A DNA stretch of 64,000 nucleotides from Lycium barbarum (GCF_019175385.1 NC_083341.1:21894203-21958202), one strand, 5' to 3'; positions 1 to 12,625 are shown, numbered from the stretch's first letter. Made by a program: numbers and translations. Notes: generated from the sequence alone by a model not told the origin.

Positions 1-2310
1 TTCAAGAACTTTTTCTTTTGGTAGAAGTTTAAATCCTCCGGCATGATGTCACTAGCATGATAATTTGCAAAGTCGACATACCATGGAATCATATCATATG
101 ACCTCACCATCACTTGCTCATCCAGGAATTGATTTCAAGACCATCTGATGGCCTTCCACCTTCTTCAAGATGAGATAAATGGTCCGCCACCTGATTTTCA
201 CACCTCTTTCTATCCTTGACTTCAAAGTCAATTTCTTATAAGAGAAGGACCCAACATATCAACCTCGGCTTTGCATCTTTCCTTGTTATAAGGTAACGTA
301 GAGCCGCATGATCGATGTGAACAATCACATGGGTTCCCAATAAGTAAGTACGAAATTTCTCAAAAGCAAAGACAATGGCAAGCAACTCTTTCTCAGTGAC
401 CATATAGTTCAATTGGGCACCATTGAGAGTCTTACTTGCATAGTAAATTGGATGAAAGATCTTTTCACGTTTTTGGCCAAGCACAGCCCCCATTGCAAAC
501 CCATTCGCATCACACATGAGCTCAAAGGGCTTAGACCTATCCGAAGCGATAATGATGGGAGCAGATGCGAGTCTCTCTTTCAAGCAATTAAAAGCCTTTA
601 GGCAAGCATCATCGAATACGAATTTTGCTTCTTTCTCAAATAACTTGCAAAAAGGATTGGCCCCTTTTTTAGAAACCCTTGATGAAACTTTGATAAAATC
701 TGGCATGCCCAAAAAAGCTTTGAAAACCTTTGATGAAGATAAAGGGAGGAAGCTTAACAATAACTTCAATTTTGGCTTGATCTACCTCAAGCCCTTTCTC
801 CAAAATTTTATGCCCAAGACTATGACCTCCCTTAACATGATGTGACATTTTTCCCAATTGAGCACCAAATTTGTTTCTTCACATCGTTTTAATACTTGGG
901 CTAGATTCCCCAAGCAATCATCAAAGGAGTCCCCAACTACGGAAAAGTCATCCATGAAAATTTCAATGGACTCCTCAACCATGTCGGAGAAAAAGGACAT
1001 CATGCAATGTTGGAAAGTAGAGGGAGCATTGCACAACCCAAAGGGCATTCTCTTAAAAGGAAAAGTCCCGTAGGGACAAGTGAATGTGATTTTCTCTTGA
1101 TCTTCCGGGGCAATAGTGATTTGGTTGGACCCCGAGTAGTCATCTAAGAAGCAATAGAAATCTCTTCCCGCAAGCCTATGAAGCATTTGATCTATGAAAG
1201 GCATTGAGAAATGATATCTCTTTGTCCGCCGATTCAACTTTCTATAATCTATGCACTTTCCAACCGGTAACCGTACGAGTTGGAATCAATTCATTTTTCT
1301 AATTGGGCATAACAATGATCCCACCCTTTTTGAGTACACATTGAACCGGACTAACCCATAGGCTATCCGCTATCGGGTACACCATACCGGCATCTAACCA
1401 CTTGATGATTTTTGCTTTAACCACTTCTTGTATAGAAGGATTCAACCTCCTTTTGTGCTCAACACTTGGTTCACAATCTTCATCAAGTTGTATTTTATGG
1501 GTGCAAATTTCGGGAGGAATTCCTTAAATATCCACAATATACTACCTAATAGCCTTTTTGTACTTTCTTAAGATCACCATTAGTCACTCTATTTGTTTAT
1601 CCGTCAACCGGGAGGATATTATCACGAGAAAAGTGTTGTTTGGCCTAAAGAATTCATACCTCAAATATAAAGGAAGAGGTTTGAGTTCCAAGGTGGGAGG
1701 CTCAATGATAGAGGGCTTTGCGGGAGGCTTCTCATGGTTTTCTAGATCAAGATCAAGCTTTTTGGGATTGTATTTGTATGTACCCAAACCCCGCCAATGC
1801 ATTAACCGTTTCCTTGAACTCTTCTTCATTTCCCTCCTCATAGTTCATTATTAATAGTCGCCAACATCTCACCTACATGTTCATGCTCAACGGTTGTCTC
1901 CATGGCTTCATCAATTATATCAATAACTGACACGACACTCATGTCGGTCGGTTGTTTCATCGATTTGCAAATATGAAATGTGATCTCTTCATCATTCATT
2001 TTAAATTTTAAATCACCCCTCTCCACATCTACAAGAGCACGCCCTGTAGCTAAGAAAGATATTCCTAAGATTATGGGCACTTCGAAATAAACAAAATCAC
2101 AAAGTCGGCCGGAAAAATGAATCGGTCGACTCTCACAAGCACATCATAATGAATACCCACCGATTTCTTTACGGTTCTATCTGCCATTAGCAACCTCATA
2201 GTTATGGGTTAGGGAGTGCCCAAAACTAATTTGTTAAATATGGTAAGAGGCATCAAGTCAATGCTTGCTCCAACATCACATAGGACCTTTACTAATTTCT
2301 TACTAAAAGT
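1..2310 (-). pseudogene. Athila-type Ty3/gypsy pol remnant (protease-RT-RNase H), gag missing
   Basis: Reading from high to low coordinates this is a decayed retrotransposon polyprotein. Protease (about 1840-2310) shows LCDVGASIDLMPL and [18 protein letters not shown]; the Athila lineage normally has LCDLGAS here. A linker lies at about 1584-1841. RT (about 670-1560) shows FLDDYSGSNQI, PYGTFPFKRMPFGLCNAP and the catalytic FMDDFSVVG. RNase H (about 1-680) shows [24 protein letters not shown] and CENQVADHLS. The frame is broken: in-frame stops near 1300 and 2215, and frame changes near 670-860 and 1560. Integrase would lie beyond the window start. No gag lies upstream; the protease is directly followed by an inverted LTR scrap, so the 5' part was deleted. 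Lineage call rests on the PYGTF and LCDxGAS signatures; a related Tat element is less likely because no second RNase H is visible, though the window cuts off there. Confidence 0.85.
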
Positions 2311-2319
2311 CTTCTAGCC

Positions 2320-2560
2320 AAATTAGAAAATTTTATCACTAAGGTTTTTCAAGCCTTAGAATGTTTCACATGAGAACACCCATTTAGTCTCAAATAGCTT
2401 TCCTATTCCGCTCAAGCTATTAGATGGGTGTAAAAGCACAAATTATTGCTAATAACTCTTTTTCTAACTTACACTCTCTTTTCCAAGCAAAGTGTAAGTA
2501 AATAGGCACAAATAATGTTTGCAACCATTAACAGACATTATAACTTAAAGAGTTAATAGA
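2320..2560 (-). repeat. Inverted, diverged LTR fragment related to element A's LTR
   Basis: Reverse-complemented, this stretch reads through landmarks found in order in the LTR of element A: AATGGTTGCAAACATTATTT, then GTGCCTA, a GAGTTA block and CTAAGGCTTGAAAA. It lies in the same orientation as the Athila pol remnant beside it, so it is probably that element's own LTR piece, joined to the protease by deletion of gag. Edges are approximate. The link implies that element A and the Athila pol belong to related families. Confidence 0.6.
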
Positions 2561-3536
2561 AAATATCTTTAACAGATAAAATAGAGTATGAATATGAAAC
2601 TCAATCATATAACTAACTGATAAGTTGGTATTTTGCCAACTTATTTCTTCTTTAATCTTAGATTGTTGTTATGTTTTGATTGAGAAAATAGTGCATTTAA
2701 TGTCGTTTACTTTCATTTTATAGGTTCATATTATTGAGAAGAGACTTGGAACAAACCAAGTGAAAAGCAAGTCAAAAAGAGGCCAAATTGAAGAAATGAC
2801 AAAAACTGGAAAATTATGCAAAAACGAGAAAGATGTGCAAAAAACCAAAATCAGAGGCTTTTTGGTCTAAGTTAGAGTGGGAAAATGTTGGGACTACAAA
2901 AGCAGAAGGCATTATTTTTCATCTTTGGCCATTTTCACAAGATTTTTGGAAGCTAGGGTTCTTCAACCAATACTTTGGAAGAGAAGAGTGAAGCACTTTA
3001 ATGAGCAAACTCTTAACCCTTTCTTCAATTCCTTGTCATGTATTGAATACTTAAGTGTGTTGTATTTTATTCTCTCACTTGCATCTGGTTTATGAGAATA
3101 TCCATTATCAAGTGTTGAATTAAATCTTTTGTTTTGCTTATGTATTGAACAATTTTTGTTTCTAATGAAGTGGGTTAATGTTTTTCTATAAACTCTTCAT
3201 GTTAATGTCTCTTAATGGTTGCAAACATTATTTGTGCCTAAGTACTTTTACTTTTCCTGAGAAAGAAAGTGAATGTTAGGAAAAGAGTTAGATAGATAGC
3301 AAGGATTTGGGTCATTAAATCCACCTAATAACCTGTGCTAGAAATAGAAAAGTTAACTTGAGGTTAAATTGATTGTGCTCTTAATGTCACACTCTAAGGC
3401 TTGAAAATGCTTAGAGTGAAATTTATTGATTTGGTTGAAAAACTTTCAATGACATTTTAGAAATCATTAGCTATTAACATAAATCTGCTCTTAGTTATAA
3501 AATTGAAAATACATTGGATCGTTACTTGAGAGTAAT

Positions 3537-6325
3537 TGTCACGACCCAACCCCGTGGGCCGCAACTGGTGCCCGAGCTGGACACCCATACACACTCACTT
3601 ACTAAATTGATATATCAAGGGCTTATCCGTATTCAACATACATTAATTTATACAGATACTGAAATCAGATGTCTTCTTAAGCGGTCATATATAGCAAAAT
3701 ATCATACAGAAGCCGGCAAGGCTGGCGGAAAACACATCGCCCAAATATATACATCCATACACACACATATGGGCCGTCTTGGCCATCACAGCAAACGGGA
3801 CCGCTTAAGACACACATCACAGACATAAACGAACAATCACGACCCATGACCCACATATATGTCTACAGGCCTCTACAAACACAACAGAAGCATATGATAG
3901 GACATGGCCCCGCCGTACCCCAAATAGTCATATATATACATAAGTATGTACAACAAAGATCTGTACCAAAAATAAGGGCTCCGGACCAAAGGAGCACTCC
4001 AAAGTAACAGAATAGGTGTCCTAGGCTGGCGGATCACCACAAAGACCGTCTGTACCTGCGGGCATGAAACGCAGCCCCCGAAGAAAAGGGGTCAGTACGA
4101 AATATGTATTGCGTATGTAAAGCGTGAAATACAATAATCAAAATCATAACGAAATTAAGGAGTGTGCAAAATGAGTATAAAAATCAATATACCAAGAAGC
4201 TCGTTTTGAAACATAAATAATGCATCTATAAAAATCATGCATAGGGCTCAGGAACGTGGTCGCGAATCCGACGCTGGCGCCACAACACACCATACTCCAG
4301 AAGGTTTCAAATCTCCGTACAACCCGAACATATCGTAACATCATAGCTCATCATAACATCATAACATATCATATGCCATAACACATCATAACGCCGTATA
4401 TAAGCGGAACCCGGCCCTATGGCAAGGGACTCGGGAGCCATAACACATCATACTGCCGAATATAACATAGTGCGCACGATGACAAATCGGCCCGGGACTC
4501 GGCGAACGATATAATAGAAGTATGCACGAGCAGAGTAGTGAGAAACTAAATGCACGTAAATCAAGACTCGATAGATAAGTATACTTACCGACCCCTGAAG
4601 GCTCAGAAATAAGTTTCGGGTCAATCCGATTTAGTATAAGAAAGTTATGAGCGTTTGAAGTACAGAACCTTCTACAAGCGTTTCAGACGCCCTTTTTGGA
4701 AAAACAAAGCCATAATCATGTCACATACCTTTCGGATATCGTTATGGATCAAATCAAATAGAGCTTTTGAAACCATATGTACGCATCAAAATATATCAAA
4801 GACTGGATGGAAAGATCAAACGTACTATCATTCGAAGATCAAAACATTAGTCATAGCAATTATCTTTCAAATACCATTCGGAAACATGTCAAACGAACTT
4901 CGGACATCAAGGATACGCATCCAAAAATCATATGAAACGGCTTATGAAAATCAAGAACGTTAGCCATCCTAGTGGCTCTAAGAATAGGAATATCTTTGAA
5001 GTCATACATATACATCATATACTAGTTCCATTGGGACCATGCCAAAAGAAAGAAAGGTAAGCCTTACATACCTTAGCCGCTTCTTAAGCTAACCTGAACT
5101 TAAGTCTCGGGCCCCCCAAGATCTACAATATCGTAATTAAATATCAAACGTTAGCTACAAGTACTTAGGAATTCAATCCTAACTAGCACTTGTCTACAGA
5201 AATTTCGGCAGCATCTCCCTTGTAAATACAACAACCCCGAGAATTCAACTCGGCCAAATTTATCAACAACCATACCAACAATCATTTCAACGATACCAAC
5301 AATCAATTTGGAACATATTCTAACATTACTAACCCTCACAACATTCAAAACAATCCAACCCAACTCCTTTCCACACGAAACTATACAAATGCAACAAAAG
5401 CCATAACAACACATTTCCTTCTTTCAAATTCATAAACTACAACAACAATTCACACTTTAGCAACTTCATTCTCACAATTACATAAAATCACATTAATTCC
5501 TACAACAACCCACAACCAATTTCAATGCCAATTCGAACCATTAAACTTCCATTTGCATCATAGATCACACAACAACACAACTAACATACTAAATAAAAAT
5601 TAATTCATATCTTCTCCACCATACAACACCCACACGGCCACAATTCTACACACACACCCACACGGCCACACACAACACACATTATTTCCATGATTTTCAT
5701 TCATTTATACATACTACAACATGCATAAACCTTCCATAACATATAAAGGAATATTAATTCTTACCTTTTTCCTTAATTTCCAATTTGACTAGAATTTTGG
5801 ACTTGCAACAAGGAGTAGTTTTTTTGCTCCAACAATTATACCACGTTAAAGAGGACCCTTGAATTAGTAGGAATACAAGGAGAATATATTTTTTTGGATC
5901 AAGATTGATGGCTTCAATTTTTGTTTTCTTTCTTTCGTTTTTCTCTTGGCCGAAATGGCCTTCTCTCTTTCTCTCAAGGTTTCTTTCTTGAATGTTCTTG
6001 AATAGATGACAAATAATAGTGGCCCCTTCTCTTTTTATTTACTTAATTTAGCCTTCACATAGGCCTTGGCCCATGCCCCCTTTGGCCGGCCACCTTGGGC
6101 CCTTTTTTTATTTTTTTTTCAAGCCCAATTATTTCATGACTAATTTTTGTAATTCATGAAACTATTTTCCAAATTTTCAATTTTTCCCTTAGCCTTCCTC
6201 AATATTTCCACATCAATATTTTCATGAACAACTCATGTATTAAATAAGATCAAAAATATTGCCTTATCTCTTACTAGTCACAATTATCTCAAATTATTCG
6301 AATGTGCAAAATACGGGATATAACA
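3537..6325 (-). mobile_element. Solo LTR (a), long TGT..ACA superfamily, nested in element A's 5' LTR
   Basis: Plus strand begins TGTCACGACCCAACC and ends GGGATATAACA, flanked by a perfect 5-bp duplication GTAAT (3532-3536, 6326-6330). The uninterrupted 3' LTR of element A shows the empty site. The 2,789-bp body has no coding region, so it is an LTR left after recombination, not a full element. LTR orientation is minus: it starts TGTTATATCCCG and ends GGGTCGTGACA. A conserved block with ACCTGCGGGCATGAAACGCA lies near 4055-4125, and short repeats lie at 4325-4480. Length and ends are reminiscent of Del/Tekay chromovirus LTRs, but no internal domain proves that. Confidence 0.85.
4325..4480 (-). 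repeat. Short-repeat slot inside solo LTR (a)
   Basis: Repeated CATCATAAC words and two copies of a GCCATAACACATCATA unit followed by GCCG(T/A)ATATAA. It lies about 800 bp from the TGTCACGACCC end, the place where related LTRs in this window carry other tandem repeats. Confidence 0.55.
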
Positions 6326-6593
6326 GTAATTTCTCTTGTTTTCCTTTGCTTGTGAGGCCATTGATCATTTTACTTGCTTTCTAGGTTAGTTTTGTCTTTG
6401 TTATATTTTAAATCAAAAATCCAAATATTGAAAAAGTATTTGGCTTAGCTTAATTGGCGATAAATTCTTAACTTTCTTAATCGTCTTTATATTGTTCCCT
6501 ATGGATTCGACCCCGAATCATAGTTGGTTAAGTTATATTGTGATGACCATGTACACATTCTCTTTGAGGAGTGGATTTGGACGTTATCAATTT

Positions 6594-6613
6594 TGGTACC
6601 GTTGTTGGGGAAC
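6594..6613 (+). promoter_or_regulatory. Primer-binding site of element A (tRNA-Asp-like)
   Basis: TGGTACCGTTGTTGGGGAAC lies 4 bases after the 5' LTR end. It differs at a few positions from the TGGCGCCGTTGCCGGGGAA site typical of Athila elements primed by tRNA-Asp. The changes are mostly C to T on one strand or the other, as expected from decay of methylated cytosines. Confidence 0.75.
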
Positions 6614-6750
6614 AATTTGGCATATTTGGGTTAGTTTGAGATTTAAGCTGGCTTGCTTTGGTCCAAACTTGTGAATATGTGTTTGTATTTTTTCGTGTTT
6701 CTTTGTGTTAGTTTTTATTTTTGTTATTTATTTATGTTACTTGTGTTACT

Positions 6751-8223
6751 ATGGCATCATGGAATGAAAATGAGTTTGATGGTTGCAACCCCTATTTTGT
6801 TGACCCATGTCCATATTTTAGAGGACCCCATTTTTGGCAAGATTGTGAAAATGCTCCCGAGAGAGAGATGTATGCACCGTCTCAATCCTATGATGGGAAT
6901 ATTTGTAATATATGTGGTGGTCAAGATGGACATTGCAGTGATTGTCCCAATTGTTTTGCTCCCCCTCCCCCAAGTTGTTCTAACAAAAATGCTAGTTGTG
7001 CTTTTGAGTTTGATAGGAACAATGACATGGCAAGTGAAGGGAAAAGTGTCGGATATGAAGGCATCATGACAATGGTCCAAACATACTTAGACCGGGAATT
7101 TAAAATGGAGAAAGAGCAAAAACTCATCCAACAATCCATTTTAGAAAATGGAGAAGTTATGAAAAGAATGAATGACTCATTTGAGGATGCCAATTTCTCA
7201 ATTTGTATGGAAGTGTCTACTCTCAAAATGAATTGGTTAAAGAAGAGATTTCAAATTTGAAAGATGAGCCCAAAAATTCTTGTGACCATAACGAAAGTTG
7301 TGAAAGTGAAGAAGCGGTTCAACTTGAAGAAGAGCAAAATCTTGAAGAAGAAATCTCCAGTTCTCAAAAAGAAGAAGTTGAGGAAATTTTGAAAAGCATA
7401 ATGGGGAGGAATGAAAAATATGGGCAAGTCTTGACCAAATTATGGGAAGAAGTTCAACATGGAGATGATGAAACTAGCCAAAATGTGTCTCTCACCAAGG
7501 ATGAATTTTTACAAGCTTTGAACGACTCTCACCATGAAGAAAAACTTGACAAAGAAGGAATTGTGAGCCAAGAGTGGCTTATGAATCAAGCTCAACAACT
7601 TGAAGTCTATGAGGATCACCGTGAGGGCATTTCACGGATGATGAAAGAATTTCTAAAAATTCATGTTTAGCAAAGTCAAGAAGTAGAATTACTTGAAATT
7701 GCTATCTAAAAATTAGATACCTATTTGAATGCAAAAATTGAAGCATGTGATGCTCAATATCAAACGGCCATGGATAGTAGTTTTGAGTTGGTTTTCAATG
7801 AAGAAGAGGTCAAGATTGATTTTCAAGAGCTAATGGTAAATTGCCAACTGACCAACCCAAAAATAATGCAAGACTCTAGTTCATTTTTGGATAAGGATGT
7901 CAAAGATGAGGCAAATTTGAAATTTGGGCGCATTGGATCACATTCCAATCATTTTTTCACGTTGTGCTTGGTTGATGATATGAGTTGAACTAACCAAGCC
8001 TATGGAGGATTGTGGAGATGAAGAAGAAAGTGTCTTTATTTTGAAATTTGCAACTCCAAGAAGAAAAAATGACATTCCTCACTTAAAGGCCAAAAAGTGC
8101 AAAATGCGATACTCGAGAGTTGGCATCCTTGCTTTCCTACCACCGCCTCATGAGCATCATCAGAATCTTGATTCAAAGTTAGGGCGAATATTCATATCCT
8201 CCAAGTGGAGGGAAAAGTGGTAA
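6751..8223 (+). pseudogene. Decayed Cys-rich, acidic coiled-coil ORF of element A
   Basis: The only protein trace in element A. The likely start is ATG 6751 (MASWNENEFDGCNPY). Residues about 50-75 form a cysteine cluster, CNICGGQDGHCSDCPNC, followed by a proline run and an acidic helical stretch rich in Glu and Lys. The frame shifts near 7190 and near 7985, and stops sit at 7668-7670 (TAG) and about 7707 (TAA). Joining frames would give about 490 residues ending in ...SSKWREKW at TAA 8221-8223. It takes the place of gag but I see no gag domain or zinc-knuckle spacing, so function is unknown. A metal-binding or RNA-binding accessory role is only a guess from the Cys cluster. Confidence 0.6.
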
Positions 8224-10265
8224 AGTTAACTCATGTCGTGCCGCGACATTAAATCAAATGCTTGGTGGCAGGCAACTTATCATTTTAAAATTTTTAGGTC
8301 GTTTTTAAAATTTTATTTTTTAGAATAGTTTTTTTTTTAATTGTTTTTGACTAATATGCAAAGTTCCAGAATTTTTGGAATTGTTTTGAGCAGGTCGGGG
8401 TTTCAAAGCAGCCACAAACCAGTAGCTGTTGCTGAAATGTGGTTCCAGGTTCCTAAAAAAATCAGGTGACATCACCTATGGTTCGCAGGTCATGCCTGCA
8501 TCTCGCATGTGCTAACAGTTGTAAAAAAAATTTTTTTGCTAGTATGATGCAGACTTCAGGGAGTCCCTCAAACTATTTTATGTTTTGTTTTGATTATGTG
8601 CAGTGAGGACACTCCAATATTTATAGTTGGAGGTGACATGTGTTAGCACATTATATTTTGGTTATGCTTGATTTGTGCCCTTGCCGGGCTTTTGTCTTAT
8701 GTATAGATATTGTGTGCCATTGCAGGGCTTGTTTTGTGACTGTTGGTGTGGCTGTGGATAGACGTTGTTAATGGAATTTGCTCAAATTTTGAAAATTTCA
8801 TTCTTTTATCATGTTGTGGATTAGTCACTTTTATTATTTTATTTCCGCTCTTAGTTAGGTAGTTTAGGAGTAAAAATGGTATTGAGATGTGATTTTTTGC
8901 CCCTTGGCTAACTTTTGGCTTGCTTGGTACCAACTTATTTAAACCTTGGCGTATGAATTCTTGATTTTTGAAAAAGAGAAAAAAAATGATTGAACTAAGG
9001 ATTCTTGTTGTGATTTTTAGACTCAATTTTTGGCTCTTACTTTGACTAATTAGTCTCTTTAGGCAATAAGTGGCTTTTTCAGTTCATTTGTTTCAATTAG
9101 TTCTTGGATACATATTCTACTTGTGTTTTCATGTGGCATGTGTCGTGAGGTTTATTTGTGAGTTCTTTTACATTATTTGAGGTCTAGAACTTGCCCAGAA
9201 TGAGTTTCAAGGCAAAATCCTAGACTACACTTGGTTTGAAAAATGATGTTAGGCCTTCCTTGGACCCTTTTTGTGCCTTAAATATCTTACCCTTGCATAT
9301 TTTTTCTAGTCAAACCCTTTTGAGCCTTTAACCTTTTCTTTGACAACTATGTTACAAGCTTTACCCTGTTCTTCATTGGTCCATCTTTTGGTACCCTACC
9401 TCCTTAAGTGCGTTAAAAGTGCAAACATAGGCTAAAAGCCTAAGTTTAGGGGTGATGGTTGAAAAAAGTTGTTATGTGGAAGTTACTTTAAAGGTGAAAA
9501 GGTGATTTTTTTTTTTTTGGAAACTTCCTTGTTATTTTGAAAAAGAAAAAAAAAAGAAAGGAATAATAAGAGTTGTGAATAAAGGGAAGACTAGTTGGTG
9601 AAATAAAAAATGAAAAATGAAGAAAGGGGTGGAAAAGTTTCAAAGGAAGTATGCTTTGAATGTTGAAAATTGTAGTGCTTAGGGAGGTTTTGAGTCACTT
9701 TTACCCAAATTGTGCCCTACCTTAACCAAAAGCCTACATTACAACCCTTTAAGTCCTAATTGATTTTGAACCAAGTGTGTCTACATTAGTGGAAAAATAC
9801 ATGAAGGGCAGGCTTATGATACTACTTGTGTCCGTTTGAACATCTTTGTGAGAGAGAGTTAATTCTTTCTATTTGATATCCCATTTGTGTTTTGAATTAC
9901 ATTTTCTAAATGTGGGATTCTCTCTTAAGTGTGAGGGCACATGAGAATTTAAGTTGTGAATTTGTTCCATTTTCCAATTGAGAGGAATGAACAAAAGAAA
10001 GTTGTTTTGTGATAATGAGGCAAATTTTAAAGCTTTAGTGTCATGACTTAATTGCTACTTTGATTAACTTGGTGTTTGAGCACTTGAAATGAAAATGAAA
10101 TTTTTTAGAAGAAGTTGGCGATTTTTAATTTGGGGTATCAATCAAAGTCATGTGTTTGTGCCTAAAGTAGGCTTTTTGACTTGGTATGATGTTGGTGCAC
10201 TTTTGAATGGAGTCCTTTGAAGGAAATTGTATGAATTGATTTGCTTGAGGACAAGCAATAATTTA
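8224..10265 (+). other. Non-coding 3' interior of element A
   Basis: Two kilobases of T-rich DNA with many stops in all frames and poly-T/poly-A runs (8320-8345, 9505-9560). No pol domain could be read. A short TCGCAGGTCATGCCTGCATC stretch near 8480 resembles the TGCG/CGCA words seen elsewhere in the window. Confidence 0.6.
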
Positions 10266-10277
10266 ATTTTGGGGGTT
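10266..10277 (+). promoter_or_regulatory. Polypurine tract of element A
   Basis: AATTTTGGGGGTT directly precedes the TGATAAG start of the 3' LTR, the expected place for plus-strand priming. The GGGGG core is typical of Athila-like elements. Confidence 0.65.
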
Positions 10278-11434
10278 TGATAAGTTGGTATTTTACCAAC
10301 TTATTTCTTTATTAATATTAGATTGTTATTATGTTTTGATTGAGAAAATAGTTCACTTATTGTCGTTTACTTCCATTTTATAGCTTCATATGATTGAGAA
10401 GAGCTTTGGAAGAAACCAAGTGAAAAACAAGTCAAAAAGAGGCCAAATTGAAGAAATGACAAAAACTGGACAGTTTTGCAAAAAGTGGACAGTTATGCAA
10501 AAACGAGGCAGATGTGCAAAAAATGAAAATCACGGGCTGTTTTGATATAATTTAAAGTGGGAAAATGTTGGGAGTAAAAAATCAAGACTTGAAGGAATTA
10601 TTTTTCATCCTTGGCCATTTTCACAAGATTTTTGGAAGCTAGGGTTCTTCAACCAACACTTTGGAAGAGAAGATTGGAGCACTTTAATGAGCAAACTCCC
10701 CTTCTTTAATTCCTTATTATGTATTGAATATTTAAGTATGTTGTATTTTATTCTCTCACTTGCATCTTGTTTATGAGAATATCCATTATCAAGTGTATTT
10801 ATTGAACAATTTTTATTTCTAATGAAGTGGGTTAATGTTTTTCTATCAACTCTTCATGTTAATGTCTCTTAATGGTTGCAAACATTATTTGTGCCTAAGT
10901 ACTTTTACTTTTCTTGAGAAAGAAAGTGAAAGTTAGGAAAAGAGTTAGATAGCAAGGATTTGGGTCATTAAATCCATCAAATAACTTGAGCTAGAAATAA
11001 GAAAGTTAAATTGATTGTGTTTAATATCACACTCTAAGGCTTGAAAAAGCTTAGAGTGAAATTCATTGATTTGGTTGAAAGACTTTCAACGAGATTTTAG
11101 AAATCATTATCTATTAACATAAATCTCTCTTAGTTGTAAAATTGTAAAATACATTGGATCGTTATTTGAGAGTAATTTCTCTTGTTTTCCTTTGCTTGTG
11201 AGGCCATTGATCATTTTACTTGTTTTTTAGATTAGTTTTGTCTTTGTTAGATTTTAAATAAAAAATTCAAATATTGAAAAAGTGTTCGGCTTAGCTTAGT
11301 TGATGATAAATCCTTAACTTCTTAATCTTCTTTATATTGTTCCCTGTGGATTCGACCCTGACTCATAGTTGGGTGAATTATATTGCGATGACCGTGTACA
11401 CTTTCTCTTTGAGGAGTGGATTTAGACGTTATCA
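10278..11434 (+). repeat. 3' LTR of element A
   Basis: This 1,157-bp LTR runs from TGATAAGTTGG to GACGTTATCA, followed by the CTAAC duplication at 11435-11439. It is uninterrupted and so shows the pre-insertion state of the 5' copy. Confidence 0.9.
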
Positions 11435-11439
11435 CTAAC

Positions 11440-11878
11440 ACATTTGGTCCCACAACCTTCGCTAAATGATTTAGCTACTCATCTTCATTAAATACAAAAC
11501 AAAGATAAATAAGGTATTCATAATGCTTACAATGGTTTAATGTAGAAGATGACAAAAAGAGTGTGACAATCTTCACTACCAAACAAGGTTTGTCTTTAAT
11601 GCTAATGGAAGACAAAAAGTAAAAGTGGAGAATATTCAATGTCCTACACAAAGCACTAGGTAAAAGTATTCACAGGGAAAGTCAAAAAGCAGCCAAACCG
11701 ACCTAAATGAGCAATAACGGAAAAGAGAATGCGGTACATATCGAGTATGTGACCGCATTTGCCTCACATCTTCTGCGTTCTGATGTTCTTACTTGCTTGA
11801 CAATGCGGCCATATCCTGAATATGCGATGCCGAATTCGCTCCGCAAGTTTCCCTATTCTCTCGAGTTTACTGGTTGCC
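11440..11878. other. Unassigned DNA between elements A and B, with TGCG/CGCA words
   Basis: No gene recognised. About 11725-11870 holds many TGCGG, CCGCAT and GCGATG words in both orientations. The sequence continues across element B at 23099, where similar words resume (23120-23235), so this was one stretch before B inserted. It could be an older LTR or element interior. Confidence 0.5.
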
Positions 11879-11883
11879 AGAAG

Positions 11884-12607
11884 TGTTTACCCCAAAATCG
11901 GATAAGTCAATTAAATTTGTAAGCGGGTATAGGATATGTGTTTGACTCTTGATATGCACGAAATAGAGAAAATGTGTATGTGTGGGTTGTTTGGTGAAAT
12001 GGCTAATGATGATAGTTCGTTAGTGGAATACAAGTGTCTATGAGCAATATAGAATACTTGATAGATTTAATACAATGCAAGCTTGAACAAACGGCCTTGG
12101 CCGAATAAGAAATTAAGAGAAAGATTGTATATATGAGCTATACTATTACAAATGTTCTTTTGAGAGCATGGAGGAACCAACCCCTTAAGGGATGGGCATG
12201 AGTTCTATTTATAGTGCATGCCCCTCTAGTCCTATACAATTAGGAGCTAATAAAATAATATCAACAAGGACAGGCCTGCACGGATTTGGTGGGATTGCAC
12301 TGACTGCACCGTCTGACACACGCTTGGTAGGTAGTTGGTCATGACAGGACGCCACTGGCGCGTGATCCCCATGCAACGGCCGTCCGGACCAACGGTGGCT
12401 CGGTATAACGGCTATACGGATGACAGTAACGGATGCTCGGAGAATCGGACTTGGCTGTTTCGGTTAACGGAGAAGAGAGGCTCGTTTAACTCCGGCAAGA
12501 CCCTTTCCTCGGAAAGGACCAGGTAGCATCCGGTGTATTCCCGCTCCTTCTCTATAGCCGACTTGTCTTACCACCGGTTTGGTCATATCCGGTTTTTACC
12601 GTATATA
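11884..12607 (-). repeat. 3' LTR of element B
   Basis: Plus strand TGTTTACCCCAAAATCGG to TTTACCGTATATA. The outer terminal dinucleotide on the retroelement strand is TA instead of TG, a point change relative to the other LTR. It is the same length as its partner. Confidence 0.93.
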
Positions 12608-12625
12608 GATAGCCCCTCACTTCTC
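12608..12625 (-). promoter_or_regulatory. Polypurine tract of element B
   Basis: Read on the minus strand, GAGAAGTGAGGGGCTATC abuts the LTR start. Element C has a related tract (AGAAAGTGTGGGAACTATC) at the same place. Confidence 0.65.

Larger units (their letters stand above)
2618..6589 (+). repeat. 5' LTR of element A, split by a solo LTR insertion
   Basis: LTR sequence occupies 2618-3536 and 6331-6589 (about 1.18 kb in total after removing the insert and one TSD copy). It aligns along its length with the 3' LTR at 10278-11434, sharing for example AATGGTTGCAAACATTATTT and ATTGTTCCCT. The two halves rejoin exactly at GTAAT as in the uninterrupted 3' copy. Confidence 0.9.
2618..11434 (+). mobile_element. 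Element A: non-autonomous Athila-related LTR retrotransposon
   Basis: Flanked by the 5-bp target duplication CTAAC (2613-2617 and 11435-11439). LTRs start TGATAAGTTGGTATTTT and end GACGTTATCA. The primer site follows the 5' LTR and a purine-rich tract precedes the 3' LTR. The interior (6590-10277, 3.7 kb) holds one decayed Cys-rich ORF and no recognisable protease, RT or integrase, so it needs a helper, plausibly the Athila family seen at 1-2310. The 5' LTR is split by a later solo LTR at 3537-6325. The elements on either side are separate insertions. Confidence 0.88.

Noticed and set aside
5151..5414. Cys-rich 87-codon minus-strand frame
   Set aside because: Inside solo LTR (a) and without a counterpart in the sister LTRs; Cys and Val richness comes from ACAAC repeats read in reverse.
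8697..9026. Minus-strand 109-codon frame in element A
   Set aside because: Lies in the AT-rich non-coding 3' interior, antisense to the element, with no homology signal.
12335..12526. Short ORF repeated at 22821-23012
   Set aside because: The repetition is simply the two LTRs of element B; no evidence that LTR sequence is translated here.
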